DNA from: a virus
IMG/VR virus record: IMGVR_UViG_3300035670_010555
Coordinates: 1 to 64,000 of that record
Reading direction: 5' to 3' (one strand)
DNA: 64,000 bases
In this document: one piece after another, positions 56,615-64,000 of the stretch
Layout of the letters: each line of letters begins with the position of its first letter
How positions within the stretch are numbered: the first letter of the stretch is position 1
Position numbers and translations under genes: made by a program
Notes under the pieces: generated by a model
The model's database searches: none
What the model saw: only the letters and a program-made list of their open reading frames with translations
Told to the model about the DNA's origin: nothing

Positions 56615-57742
56615 ATGTCAGCAATACCAGAACCAGAACGAAGTAGGATATACACTAGAATTAAACACCAATTAGGTGCTCCACTCAGAAGTGTCGAACT
56701 CGAAGACGAAATGTTGGATTCACTAATGGAATTAGCCATAGGGGACTATGAAGAATATATCCTTCAGTGGTTAATCGATTCACAGTGGGTTAATCTCGTA
56801 AACTTGAATATGAACGAAAGGTCAGTTGCCAGAGCGTTGGTAACTCGAACTATGGATTTTGAACAACAATTCAGTTATTCATATTCGAAAATTGTGGGTC
56901 TACAAACCACAGGCCCTTGGGTTCTAAAAAAAGATTATTTTATTTTAAGTGCTAATACACAAACTTACGAAATTCCCGCAGGACGAGAAGTAAATGAATT
57001 GTTGTGGTTTTCTAATCAACCTTGGACAGCATTTGGATTAGGAGGGGTTGGAGGATTCGGATTCGGAGGTATCGGATTAGGGGCTAATGAAGCTGGTTAT
57101 GCTCAAATGGGATATCAAGGGTCATACTTTATGATGTCAGGATTTGACTACTTAATTAGAATGCAAGAGGCGAATATTCTAAACAGAATCTTAGGAGGTT
57201 CCTTAACATATAGAATTACTGGTCTTCCTGATGGAAAAAGACTTATCCACTTATATAACACTCCTGGAGGAAGATTCAATTGGAATAACTACAGTTTGTA
57301 TGTTGGTAAAGCGGTATGGTATTGGTATTATGATGTTGAACCTGATAGTCGAGCCGATTGTTTGAAGAACAATCCTGACATTATCAAACTACCTACTGAT
57401 GTACCTATTGAAGAATTGACTTGGACTGACCTAAATGTGCCAGGCCAACAATGGGTTAGAAGATGGTTCACCGCTTATTGTAAAGAAACTTTGGCAAGAG
57501 TAAGAGGTAAATATAGTGGTAATCTTAAGACACCTGATAGTGAGATAGTTATGGACTATCAGAGTTTGTTAACTGAGGCTAAAGATGAAAAAACTAAATT
57601 AATCGAAGAATTAATTGGTGCTGAAGGTTGGTTAACAAGATTGAGACCTGAAAAAGTAATGGAGAGAGAGGCATTAATTGCCGAAAATCTAAATAAACAA
57701 ATGAAGTTTAGAGCAATGCCTCGACAAATTTACGTAATTTAA
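56615..57742 (+). CDS. Neck protein, gp13-like
   Basis: 375 aa. The pattern MELAIGDYEEYILQWLIDSQ then LNMNERSVARALVTRTMDFE and the C-terminal QWVRRWFTAYCKETLARVRG fit gp13-like head-completion proteins of T4-like phages. A Gly-rich stretch at about residues 138-160 is extra. gp13 is needed to close the head before the tail binds, together with gp14. It is separated from the rest of the structural cluster and on the opposite strand. Confidence 0.75.
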   Translation: MSAIPEPERSRIYTRIKHQLGAPLRSVELEDEMLDSLMELAIGDYEEYILQWLIDSQWVNLVNLNMNERSVARALVTRTMDFEQQFSYSYSKIVGLQTTGPWVLKKDYFILSANTQTYEIPAGREVNELLWFSNQPWTAFGLGGVGGFGFGGIGLGANEAGYAQMGYQGSYFMMSGFDYLIRMQEANILNRILGGSLTYRITGLPDGKRLIHLYNTPGGRFNWNNYSLYVGKAVWYWYYDVEPDSRADCLKNNPDIIKLPTDVPIEELTWTDLNVPGQQWVRRWFTAYCKETLARVRGKYSGNLKTPDSEIVMDYQSLLTEAKDEKTKLIEELIGAEGWLTRLRPEKVMEREALIAENLNKQMKFRAMPRQIYVI

Positions 57743-57746
57743 TTTT

Positions 57747-58082
57747 ATGGCAATAGTAAAATCAATACCTTCAAAAAGAATAATTAAGGGTGAAGTAATT
57801 AATGCTTCAGAAATTTCTGTAGTTTCCGAGACAAGTTACAAAACCAGCGGAGAGAGTTGTGTTATTGTAAGAGGTATTGCTCAAGCAGTTATAATTTTGG
57901 ATTCAACAAATACCGACCACGTTGTGGTTAAATCAATGACCAACCTCACCATACTTCCCGATGTCGGACTAATCGACGAAGAATATGATGAGGTTGTTGT
58001 TGATAAGTTTGCTTGTATTGAATTCAGATTTGTTGGTGGAAACTGGTACATCCTGTCAAGTGACGGACTTAAACAGTCATAA
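57747..58082 (+). CDS. Small protein of unknown function, probably structural
   Basis: 111 aa, starts 4 bases after the gp13-like gene. Beta-rich, no motif recognised. Its last 14 bases overlap the end of the DNA polymerase gene on the other strand. It ends in WYILSSDGLKQS, an ending often seen in head-fibre-like or capsid decoration proteins, but the assignment is a guess. Confidence 0.55.
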   Translation: MAIVKSIPSKRIIKGEVINASEISVVSETSYKTSGESCVIVRGIAQAVIILDSTNTDHVVVKSMTNLTILPDVGLIDEEYDEVVVDKFACIEFRFVGGNWYILSSDGLKQS

Positions 58083-60858
58083 GTTTTTCCTCCCACCCTT
58101 CTTCAGCTAAATCATACATGTAATTAGGACTCAATCCTCTCTTTTCCCAGTATTTGAGTTCTAACTCAGTAATATCTAACACGTCTTCTTGTAATCTATC
58201 TTGGTCACCTTCAGATAATGGGTGTCCATTTATCAATTCACATTGAGACGTTGTGAAGATTCCCCTTTTCTCAGGGTCACTCACAATTAAACCATTTCTC
58301 ACTTCATCTTGAAACACAACCATTAGAGGTTCAATTCGTTTGTTGAATGTTACTATCGCTCTCGGTACATTATAATCACCAGTCAAGGTTGGGTCATTGC
58401 TCAAAATATCTTTGTCTAACATATAACAGTTGACTATAACCCCATCTTTTACTTCAGGGGACTTTGGGTCTTGGAGTTTATTTGCAACATTCAAATCTTT
58501 TAGTTGTTTTACCGTCATCTTTTGAACATCTCCTTGAGAAGCCTTTGTACCATTATTAACATACATGATTACATCACCCAAGTTAACATTCAGTCCTTCT
58601 TGGATTGCAAGTTCCATGTGTGCCATACGAGACATACTATTGCCCGACTTAGTTTTGGTCGTTAATCTTTTCTTGTACTCATCAATAGTTAACTTCACTT
58701 TTGCCCTCTGTGCGATTTTGGAAAGAGGAATTTTTTTGTCATATATTGTCTGAAGATACTCGTAATAGTATTCAACGAACCCTTTCCCGTCCCCTTGTAA
58801 TAACATCTTGATACCTTTATCCAAAAACTCTTCAATATAGATTGGAAGTTTTTTTGACTTGATACTGTTACCCGTGAGTTTAATTTTACCCTTCGCATCC
58901 ATAACCGCATAGTTCTTACGAGCCAAGTTAATACACGATGGCCAAACGCCATCAGTATCCAAAGCCATCTCACCTCTCATGAATATGTCATTATATTCTG
59001 CAACGTCTGCTTCAGGTCCATAATATTCTTTACCCAACTTAACTTTCCAATTCAAACCACGTCCAACATAAACTCTATTCTTAGCATCCTCAGGTGTAGA
59101 AAAGTTCACACCATCAGTATCCATCACCAGTGGAACATATCCTTTGGTCATAAAAAACTTAATCATCTGACGAAGATACTGTCTTCCCGTGCACGTAATT
59201 TGTTCTCCCATATACATGTCACCCCAAGCATAAACCTGAGGAGCCGACAATGCACCGAACATGGAGTTAATAAAGATTTTAATAGGTAATTGTTTGTTAC
59301 CGTAAGACTCAGATTTTTTTCTGTCTGTTTCGTAGTATTGTTCCGCCAAGTTTTTGTATTTGATACGAGTATCTCGGAACCACTTCAACATACCTTTCAT
59401 CGCACCCGTGACATCACAGTCAGGGAATACGTCATGTACCAACTGAATGGAGGGGTATAGAGACGAGAAGTCAAGCTTGAGTACGTCCTTACTATATCCC
59501 ACCTTAAGTAGTCGTGAAAGACCTCCAACGAAGTCAGTCTTAGATTCTTTTGCGGGGATTGCAATGTTATGTTTATAAGACCAAGCCATCATCAACATCT
59601 TCCACAAAGTTGCGGTACCCATAGTAGATACTCTCTCATAGGTAGTTGGAATCATCGCAGCAAGCAAGAATGAACCTTGGTTGAATTCTTGGTCAACTTT
59701 CAAGGTCTCGTCCAAGTCATCGTCAAGATATCGTTCTACCAAGTTGTCTCCTGTTACTTTAAGATAAACATCAGTTCTCTCTTCACAAATCTTGTCTATC
59801 TTGGGGTCTTGTCCAACTTTGCGATAGTTACCATTTTGAGTATTCAACCAAAACTCTTCTTTCTTAGCATAAAACGGACCGATGTCCAAGTGGTCAATAT
59901 AAACTCGGTCAGGTGCCTCAGCGTTAATATATTGTGTAATATACTTCAAACCCGCAGACTTGATACTTGAATTGATTGCTTGTGCTCGTCTTACCGCGTG
60001 AATAATATCAATCACATTGTAACCCCAAATGGAAGTCTGAGTATACAACTCAACTTCGTTCGCAAGTTTCAACATACCCTCTTTTCTTGTGAATGAATGT
60101 TGGGGGTGTAGGGAACGACAAATCTTCTTTGGGTCAATACCCAAGATTTTACATCGTTCAAATATCCAATGCCAGTCAAAGTTTGCTGAGTTATATCCAC
60201 CAATAATACTTGGTTTCAACTCGTCAATAATATTAAAAAATTCTATGATGGCACCTCTTTCTTGAGATTCATCAATACATTCGATAACCTTATGATATCC
60301 TTTGTTGGTTTTGATTCCAATCATGAATATACGACCGTCTTTGGGCTCCAATGCGGTCGTTTCCAAGTCAAATACCAAACGGGTTACTTGATTATAATCT
60401 TCAAATCCTTTGAACAATCTTTTTTCTTTTGAAACAAGATATTGTTCTACCGGAGATAAAATCATTATTTTTTCTTTTGTCTTTTCACCCCACGGATCAC
60501 ACCCTCCTTCTCTGAAAAATTGAATGAGTTCGCGGTATCCTTTCAGAGATTTAACCATAAAGGTCATTCCTCTTTCTAATCTTTCATTGCCGTGTGTGTC
60601 AAGTTTTTCAATCATGATACCATGTTTGGTCATGGCTTCCTTCTGAGCGGCTTTTGAACCACCATAAAAGTTGATGTCTCGTAAATCACCAACCCATGCG
60701 AATGGTGTAAATGTATCCTTACGGATCTCTTTACCCTTACCAGGAATTTCTTTGATTTTGTAGATGGAGTTGGAAGCGTAGTCGAATTCGATTGCGACTA
60801 TAAATTCTTCAGGGTCATTTCCGTGTAGAAACGATTCAATTTCTTTTTCTGTAAACAT
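58069..60858 (-). CDS. DNA polymerase, family B (gp43-like)
   Basis: 929 aa with 3'-5' exonuclease and polymerase domains. Exo I is DLETT (164-168), Exo II YNSANFDW (222-229), Exo III Tyr377...Asp381. Polymerase motif A is DFSSLYPSI (463-471), motif B KIFINSMFGAL (527-537), motif C MDTDG (579-583). T4 and RB69 have NSLYG and DTDS at motifs B and C, so here a Phe replaces Tyr and a Gly replaces Ser in the active site. The clamp-binding tip is not obvious. A small hairpin lies in the leader. Confidence 0.92.
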   Translation of the reverse strand: MFTEKEIESFLHGNDPEEFIVAIEFDYASNSIYKIKEIPGKGKEIRKDTFTPFAWVGDLRDINFYGGSKAAQKEAMTKHGIMIEKLDTHGNERLERGMTFMVKSLKGYRELIQFFREGGCDPWGEKTKEKIMILSPVEQYLVSKEKRLFKGFEDYNQVTRLVFDLETTALEPKDGRIFMIGIKTNKGYHKVIECIDESQERGAIIEFFNIIDELKPSIIGGYNSANFDWHWIFERCKILGIDPKKICRSLHPQHSFTRKEGMLKLANEVELYTQTSIWGYNVIDIIHAVRRAQAINSSIKSAGLKYITQYINAEAPDRVYIDHLDIGPFYAKKEEFWLNTQNGNYRKVGQDPKIDKICEERTDVYLKVTGDNLVERYLDDDLDETLKVDQEFNQGSFLLAAMIPTTYERVSTMGTATLWKMLMMAWSYKHNIAIPAKESKTDFVGGLSRLLKVGYSKDVLKLDFSSLYPSIQLVHDVFPDCDVTGAMKGMLKWFRDTRIKYKNLAEQYYETDRKKSESYGNKQLPIKIFINSMFGALSAPQVYAWGDMYMGEQITCTGRQYLRQMIKFFMTKGYVPLVMDTDGVNFSTPEDAKNRVYVGRGLNWKVKLGKEYYGPEADVAEYNDIFMRGEMALDTDGVWPSCINLARKNYAVMDAKGKIKLTGNSIKSKKLPIYIEEFLDKGIKMLLQGDGKGFVEYYYEYLQTIYDKKIPLSKIAQRAKVKLTIDEYKKRLTTKTKSGNSMSRMAHMELAIQEGLNVNLGDVIMYVNNGTKASQGDVQKMTVKQLKDLNVANKLQDPKSPEVKDGVIVNCYMLDKDILSNDPTLTGDYNVPRAIVTFNKRIEPLMVVFQDEVRNGLIVSDPEKRGIFTTSQCELINGHPLSEGDQDRLQEDVLDITELELKYWEKRGLSPNYMYDLAEEGWEEKLMTV

Positions 60859-60919
60859 TGTCTATATACGAGTGGTTTATTGGCTTTCACACTAACGTGA
60901 AGTTTACCTTGCTCATCGT

Positions 60920-60928
60920 ATATAAATA
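60920..60928 (-). promoter_or_regulatory. TATTTAT motif before the DNA polymerase
   Basis: Sense TATTTATAT, 61 nt before the start. The leader between them contains a 5-pair hairpin (CTTCAC...GTGAAAG type). No host-like promoter with correct spacing was found. Confidence 0.3.
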
Positions 60929-60961
60929 TTAAACAAATTTATAGACTTATCAAATAGCGGG

Positions 60962-61459
60962 TTATAATAAAAGTTTTGGACTATTTTTGTTTTCCTTTGT
61001 CGTCATCAAATAAGAACCATTTTTTGAAAAAGCTGAAGTAATGATTTTATAATTTTTCAAATCATCTGCTAACACAATAAACTCCAAATAGTTCATAAAG
61101 TACGGTAATCCCAAATCATCTCCTACTTCTTTGATTACTGAAATAGTATTATTTGGTCTTACTAAATCTAACTTTGACATTTTATTTTTTATTTTATCAA
61201 AGTCGTCAATAAAAATACTTCCAATTAATTTATTGGGGGCTCCGACTCTTTCAAAAAATTTTGGGTTGTTAGCAAAATTATAATCGTAAATTTCCACAAT
61301 TTCGTCAAGAGATTTATTTCCTTGTCGTTGATTCCATTGATGGTATGTTGCAGACAAATTTATCAAAAATTTATCATGAACAAAACTCACAATAGGTAAC
61401 GACCCATCAGGTTTTACTTGTTCTAAAATTAAATCGGATAATAGTCGGGTTAGTTTCAT
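60962..61459 (-). CDS. Protein of unknown function
   Basis: 165 aa, starts MKLTRLLSDLILEQ. No motif recognised; the N-terminus looks helical and the remainder mixed. Sits upstream of the polymerase in the same direction, 103 bases away. Function unknown. Confidence 0.6.
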   Translation of the reverse strand: MKLTRLLSDLILEQVKPDGSLPIVSFVHDKFLINLSATYHQWNQRQGNKSLDEIVEIYDYNFANNPKFFERVGAPNKLIGSIFIDDFDKIKNKMSKLDLVRPNNTISVIKEVGDDLGLPYFMNYLEFIVLADDLKNYKIITSAFSKNGSYLMTTKENKNSPKLLL

Positions 61460-61462
61460 AAA

Positions 61463-61840
61463 TTAACAACATGCCGTTTCTGATATGAAACTATCTTGAA
61501 TATTTATGTATAATTCTTCCCTAATTGGTAATATTAAATTACCCTCATCATTTCTAATTAAAAATTGCCCTTGATATCTGCCAATCGTATTTGTATCTCT
61601 TGAACTGAACTTGAAATAAATATAATACTCAGGAGCTGCCCCCAAAGGTAGAATTAAATTAACGATTTCACACGGTGCGGAAACAATCTTAGGAATACCT
61701 GTTTCCACATCAATCATAGTAAAAAATATTGTCGAGACCTCAAGGTCTTCCATGAGTTGTTGGTAACCCGCTCTTCCATCCTTTACTACCTGCATTTTTA
61801 ATACAGGGAGAGTTGCGTTCTTTTTAATATAAAATTCCAT
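61463..61840 (-). CDS. Small beta-rich protein, unknown
   Basis: 125 aa from MEFYIKKNATLPVLKM at 61840. An in-frame ATG at 61894 would overlap the end of the glycosyltransferase gene and lacks the pattern of the family start. The sequence with IGRYQGQFLIRNDEG then LPIREELYINIQDS resembles N-terminal domains of phage fibre/baseplate proteins of the BppU type, an Ig-like fold. Weak assignment. Confidence 0.55.
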   Translation of the reverse strand: MEFYIKKNATLPVLKMQVVKDGRAGYQQLMEDLEVSTIFFTMIDVETGIPKIVSAPCEIVNLILPLGAAPEYYIYFKFSSRDTNTIGRYQGQFLIRNDEGNLILPIREELYINIQDSFISETACC

Positions 61841-61842
61841 AA

Positions 61843-61851
61843 CAATAAATA
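61843..61851 (-). promoter_or_regulatory. TATTTAT motif before the 125-aa gene
   Basis: Sense TATTTATTG, only 2 nt before the start chosen for the 125-aa gene; too close for a promoter unless the start is further downstream. Confidence 0.2.
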
Positions 61852-61856
61852 TACTG

Positions 61857-63533
61857 TTATGACTCTTTACGAAGCCCCCTATCGTAATGTTCAAATCTAT
61901 CGTGCTCCGTTGGTGTTAATAACAACAATGCGGGATTTAATTCTCCTTTTTTGACAAGTTGATACATGTGTGACATCCACGTTTGTTCAAACGGGTGTGC
62001 CCAAGTTGTGTCTAAGAACATCTTTTGATTCCCTGTTCTACTAACAATTTGAGGCCAATTGCAATAATAGACCTCACCCGCAGCGTATGGAAGTCCTTTG
62101 TGGGACAAGACTTTGTTGAATTGTGTTTTAGGGGCATTTGGGTCTAACCCAATTTCAGGTAGTCGTGGTTTACCCGGCCAAAATTCTGTCCTAACATGTT
62201 GTGGAACATTATACCAAGACCACTGAGTACCGTTATCACCATAAAATTCAGAATAATTAAGTTTCAAGAAATCGAAGTTTTCTTTTTTAATAATCTCCAA
62301 AGACTTACTGTACAGATTTGGAACGTACCTATTAAAACCATTTCTACAAACTTCACCTTCATTTGGATAAAAAAACATATCATCCTCAAAAAATAAATAA
62401 TAGTCCAAATCCGTTTCATTTTGAAAGTGCTCGGCAATCCATTGTCTTCCCCCACATATTCCCAAATTATCTTTTTTAATATGTTCAAATCCAAATTCTT
62501 CACAAATCTCAGAATATTCTGAGGTAGTTGTCAAATCACTTGAATTATCTAGTAAAAATTTACTTGTTTTATTAAGGTAATCTTTATCGTAAGCCAACAT
62601 CGAATCAATCAAGGTCATAAATTGGTTTGGGCTATTGAATGTGATAACATACAAACCGACTTTGTTTGTATCCAAATTATTTACAACTTGTACTGAACTT
62701 TCATTTTTGGATTTCAAGTTATCATTTTTTAAGTCCTCAAAGAATTTACCAACAAGTCCATTCCCTTCAATTTCAAAGTAATTGAAAAGGTCAGAATGTT
62801 TATAACACATGATACTGAATATAGATTCTTCAGTACCCATGTATCCTTCCTCTAAAGTACTTTTTAACAATCCATAATAAATTCCATTAACATCACCAAT
62901 TGTGTGTTTAGGACCTCCAAAAAAACCACCTCTTGCAACTTTTGTCACTTTATTGCCGGCAATATAATTTAACTTATTATATTCAAATCCATGAATTTCC
63001 CTCTCCGCTCCGTATGGAAAACAAATAAATGAAAATTTGGAAATGTATTTAGATAAGTTATTAAGAACTTTATCATGAGTGAAATAACCTGGATGTACTG
63101 TATTAGTTAATCCACCATCAATCCAAAACATATACTCCGAGTTGAACTGGTCCATAATTTTAGCATCATGTAACAAAAACATTTTGGACATTACTAATGG
63201 ATTGTAGTTTTCTAAACGACCTTGTGTCGATTCTTTTAACCACCCAACTTGGTCATACCACTCAGAACTTGTTCTAATTTTTTGAATTAAAGGAAAAAAC
63301 TCTGAATTGGTAAACCAGCTAAGTGGTCGCACAATAAATTGTGTGTTTTCGGTATTACGTCTTTCAAAAACGAAAGATTTCAGATCTTCGTCTCCAAATA
63401 TAATAAGGTTTTCTTCAACCTTTAATAACTGGTCGAATTTATCCAAATAATGCTGGTAGGATCTACTCCATCCTTCGGTTAATTCTCCTCGACCGATGTC
63501 CCAAATACCTGTAACTAAAGTTATATTACTCAT
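61857..63533 (-). CDS. Two-domain glycosyltransferase (HtrL/YibB-like + GT-A)
   Basis: 558 aa. Residues 1-270 resemble the HtrL/YibB family (TGIWDIGRG start, MFWIDGG at 135-141, GGFFGGPKH at 202-210, TEESIFS at 234-240). Residues 290-558 resemble a second, GT-A-type domain (LYVITFNSPNQF, GICGGRQW, then YLFFEDDMFF with the acidic triad at 383-385). Such enzymes transfer sugars to glycans; in phages they modify host envelope or phage DNA/proteins. Starts MSNITLVTGI overlapping the upstream gene's stop by 8 bases, so the two glycosyltransferases form one unit. Confidence 0.75.
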   Translation of the reverse strand: MSNITLVTGIWDIGRGELTEGWSRSYQHYLDKFDQLLKVEENLIIFGDEDLKSFVFERRNTENTQFIVRPLSWFTNSEFFPLIQKIRTSSEWYDQVGWLKESTQGRLENYNPLVMSKMFLLHDAKIMDQFNSEYMFWIDGGLTNTVHPGYFTHDKVLNNLSKYISKFSFICFPYGAEREIHGFEYNKLNYIAGNKVTKVARGGFFGGPKHTIGDVNGIYYGLLKSTLEEGYMGTEESIFSIMCYKHSDLFNYFEIEGNGLVGKFFEDLKNDNLKSKNESSVQVVNNLDTNKVGLYVITFNSPNQFMTLIDSMLAYDKDYLNKTSKFLLDNSSDLTTTSEYSEICEEFGFEHIKKDNLGICGGRQWIAEHFQNETDLDYYLFFEDDMFFYPNEGEVCRNGFNRYVPNLYSKSLEIIKKENFDFLKLNYSEFYGDNGTQWSWYNVPQHVRTEFWPGKPRLPEIGLDPNAPKTQFNKVLSHKGLPYAAGEVYYCNWPQIVSRTGNQKMFLDTTWAHPFEQTWMSHMYQLVKKGELNPALLLLTPTEHDRFEHYDRGLRKES

Positions 63534-64000
63534 ATATTCTGTTAAATTCTTCTAAGATTTTATAAAAACTTTTATTTTGTTGGAACAATTCTTCGGAAGT
63601 TCCCCTTGGAGCGTTATCTCTACACCACCAAATATCAAAATGTTTTCGTTCAAAAAGTTCTTTATGGTTATAATACATTAGAGTCATTACAGTTTCTTCA
63701 TGAGGTATACCCTTATCTTCAGGTATAATTTTACTAATATAATTTTCGAACAAAGTGACAACTTCATCCCACTTGCTCTTATGTCCCCCAAACAAACCAC
63801 CAATTATATGTAACCCTCTATCGTATTCTTTGTACCACTTTCTATCAACGGTTCCCGACCAAAAATTTCTATCATTTTCCTTTCCGATAATGATAAATTT
63901 ATCTTTCGTGTCTTCAATTAAATTTTTTAAGAACTCGTTATTGAATAATGAACTTTCATAGTATCTTCTAACAAGACCGTCATGAGTTAAATATTTTAAG
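63526..64000 (-). CDS. Partial HtrL/YibB-like glycosyltransferase (5' end outside window)
   Basis: Open to the window edge with no start; about 158 residues remain. The segment LHIIGGLFGGHKSKW then HEETVMTLMYYNHKELF parallels GGFFGGPKHTIGDVN and TEESIFSIMCYKHSDLF of the next gene, so both belong to the same family. Stop at 63526 overlaps the next start by 8 bases. The N-terminal catalytic part lies beyond the window. Confidence 0.7.
   Translation of the reverse strand, partial: LKYLTHDGLVRRYYESSLFNNEFLKNLIEDTKDKFIIIGKENDRNFWSGTVDRKWYKEYDRGLHIIGGLFGGHKSKWDEVVTLFENYISKIIPEDKGIPHEETVMTLMYYNHKELFERKHFDIWWCRDNAPRGTSEELFQQNKSFYKILEEFNRIYE

Noticed and set aside
60875-60905. gp43-type translational operator in the polymerase leader
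   Set aside because: The hairpin is weak, about 30 nt from the start, and does not cover the start region as in T4.
60859-60961. Host-type promoter TAAATTTG before the DNA polymerase
   Set aside because: The -7-like box (60934-60941) lacks a -33 TTTG at 17-23 nt; the nearest TTTG is only 9 nt away.

Overview
This AT-rich window is part of a large contractile-tailed (T4-like, myovirus-type) phage genome. The host is most likely a Bacteroidota, probably flavobacterial. Evidence for T4 relationship: homologues of T4 neck proteins (gp13, gp14, gp15), sheath gp18, tube gp19, a tape measure, baseplate proteins gp53, gp25 and gp6, DNA polymerase gp43, helicase gp41, UvsX, RNase H-type 5' nuclease and gp32. 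Evidence for a Bacteroidota host: SprB-type repeats in a tail protein, a textbook Bacteroidota promoter (TTTG-N19-TATCTTTG) before the gp32-like gene, and few Shine-Dalgarno sequences. Both window edges cut genes. There are no tRNA or rRNA genes, CRISPR arrays or insertion sequences that I can see, and no gene-free stretch over 300 bases.

Layout. 1-21115 (minus): distal tail and baseplate periphery. It comprises a very long collagen-like Gly-Thr-Ser repeat protein, a small SprB-like protein, a SprB-repeat adhesin, a P2 gpI-like tail protein, several large virion proteins joined by TAATG or short overlaps, then gp6-like and gp25-like wedge proteins. 21199-29418 (minus): a nucleotide and recombination/replication block (nrdA, nrdB, gp41-like helicase, unknown, 5' nuclease, uvsX, gp32-like), started by the host-type promoter and closed by a terminator after nrdA. 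29531-53192 (minus): two small unknowns, a giant hub-like protein, gp53-like LysM protein, a 1703-aa protein with an OmpA-like domain, tape measure, tail-chaperone pair with overlapping frames, tube, HAD-like protein, sheath, gp15-, zinc-ribbon and gp14-like genes. 53268-58082 (plus): SNF2 helicase, a superoxide dismutase fused to a probable PD-(D/E)XK domain, gp13-like neck protein, small unknown; a 53-aa ribbon-helix-helix-like gene lies at 51311 on the same strand. 58069-64000 (minus): family B DNA polymerase, two small proteins and two HtrL/YibB-like glycosyltransferases.

Regulation. The replication block carries host-like promoter signals. Most structural transcription units instead have a sense-strand TATTTAT(A/T/C) motif shortly upstream of the start, often directly after an intrinsic terminator; it is a candidate phage late promoter and is the reverse complement of the T4 late consensus. 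Strong hairpins after the sheath and tube genes probably tune stoichiometry. The most unusual gene is the SOD-nuclease fusion at 55058-56596.
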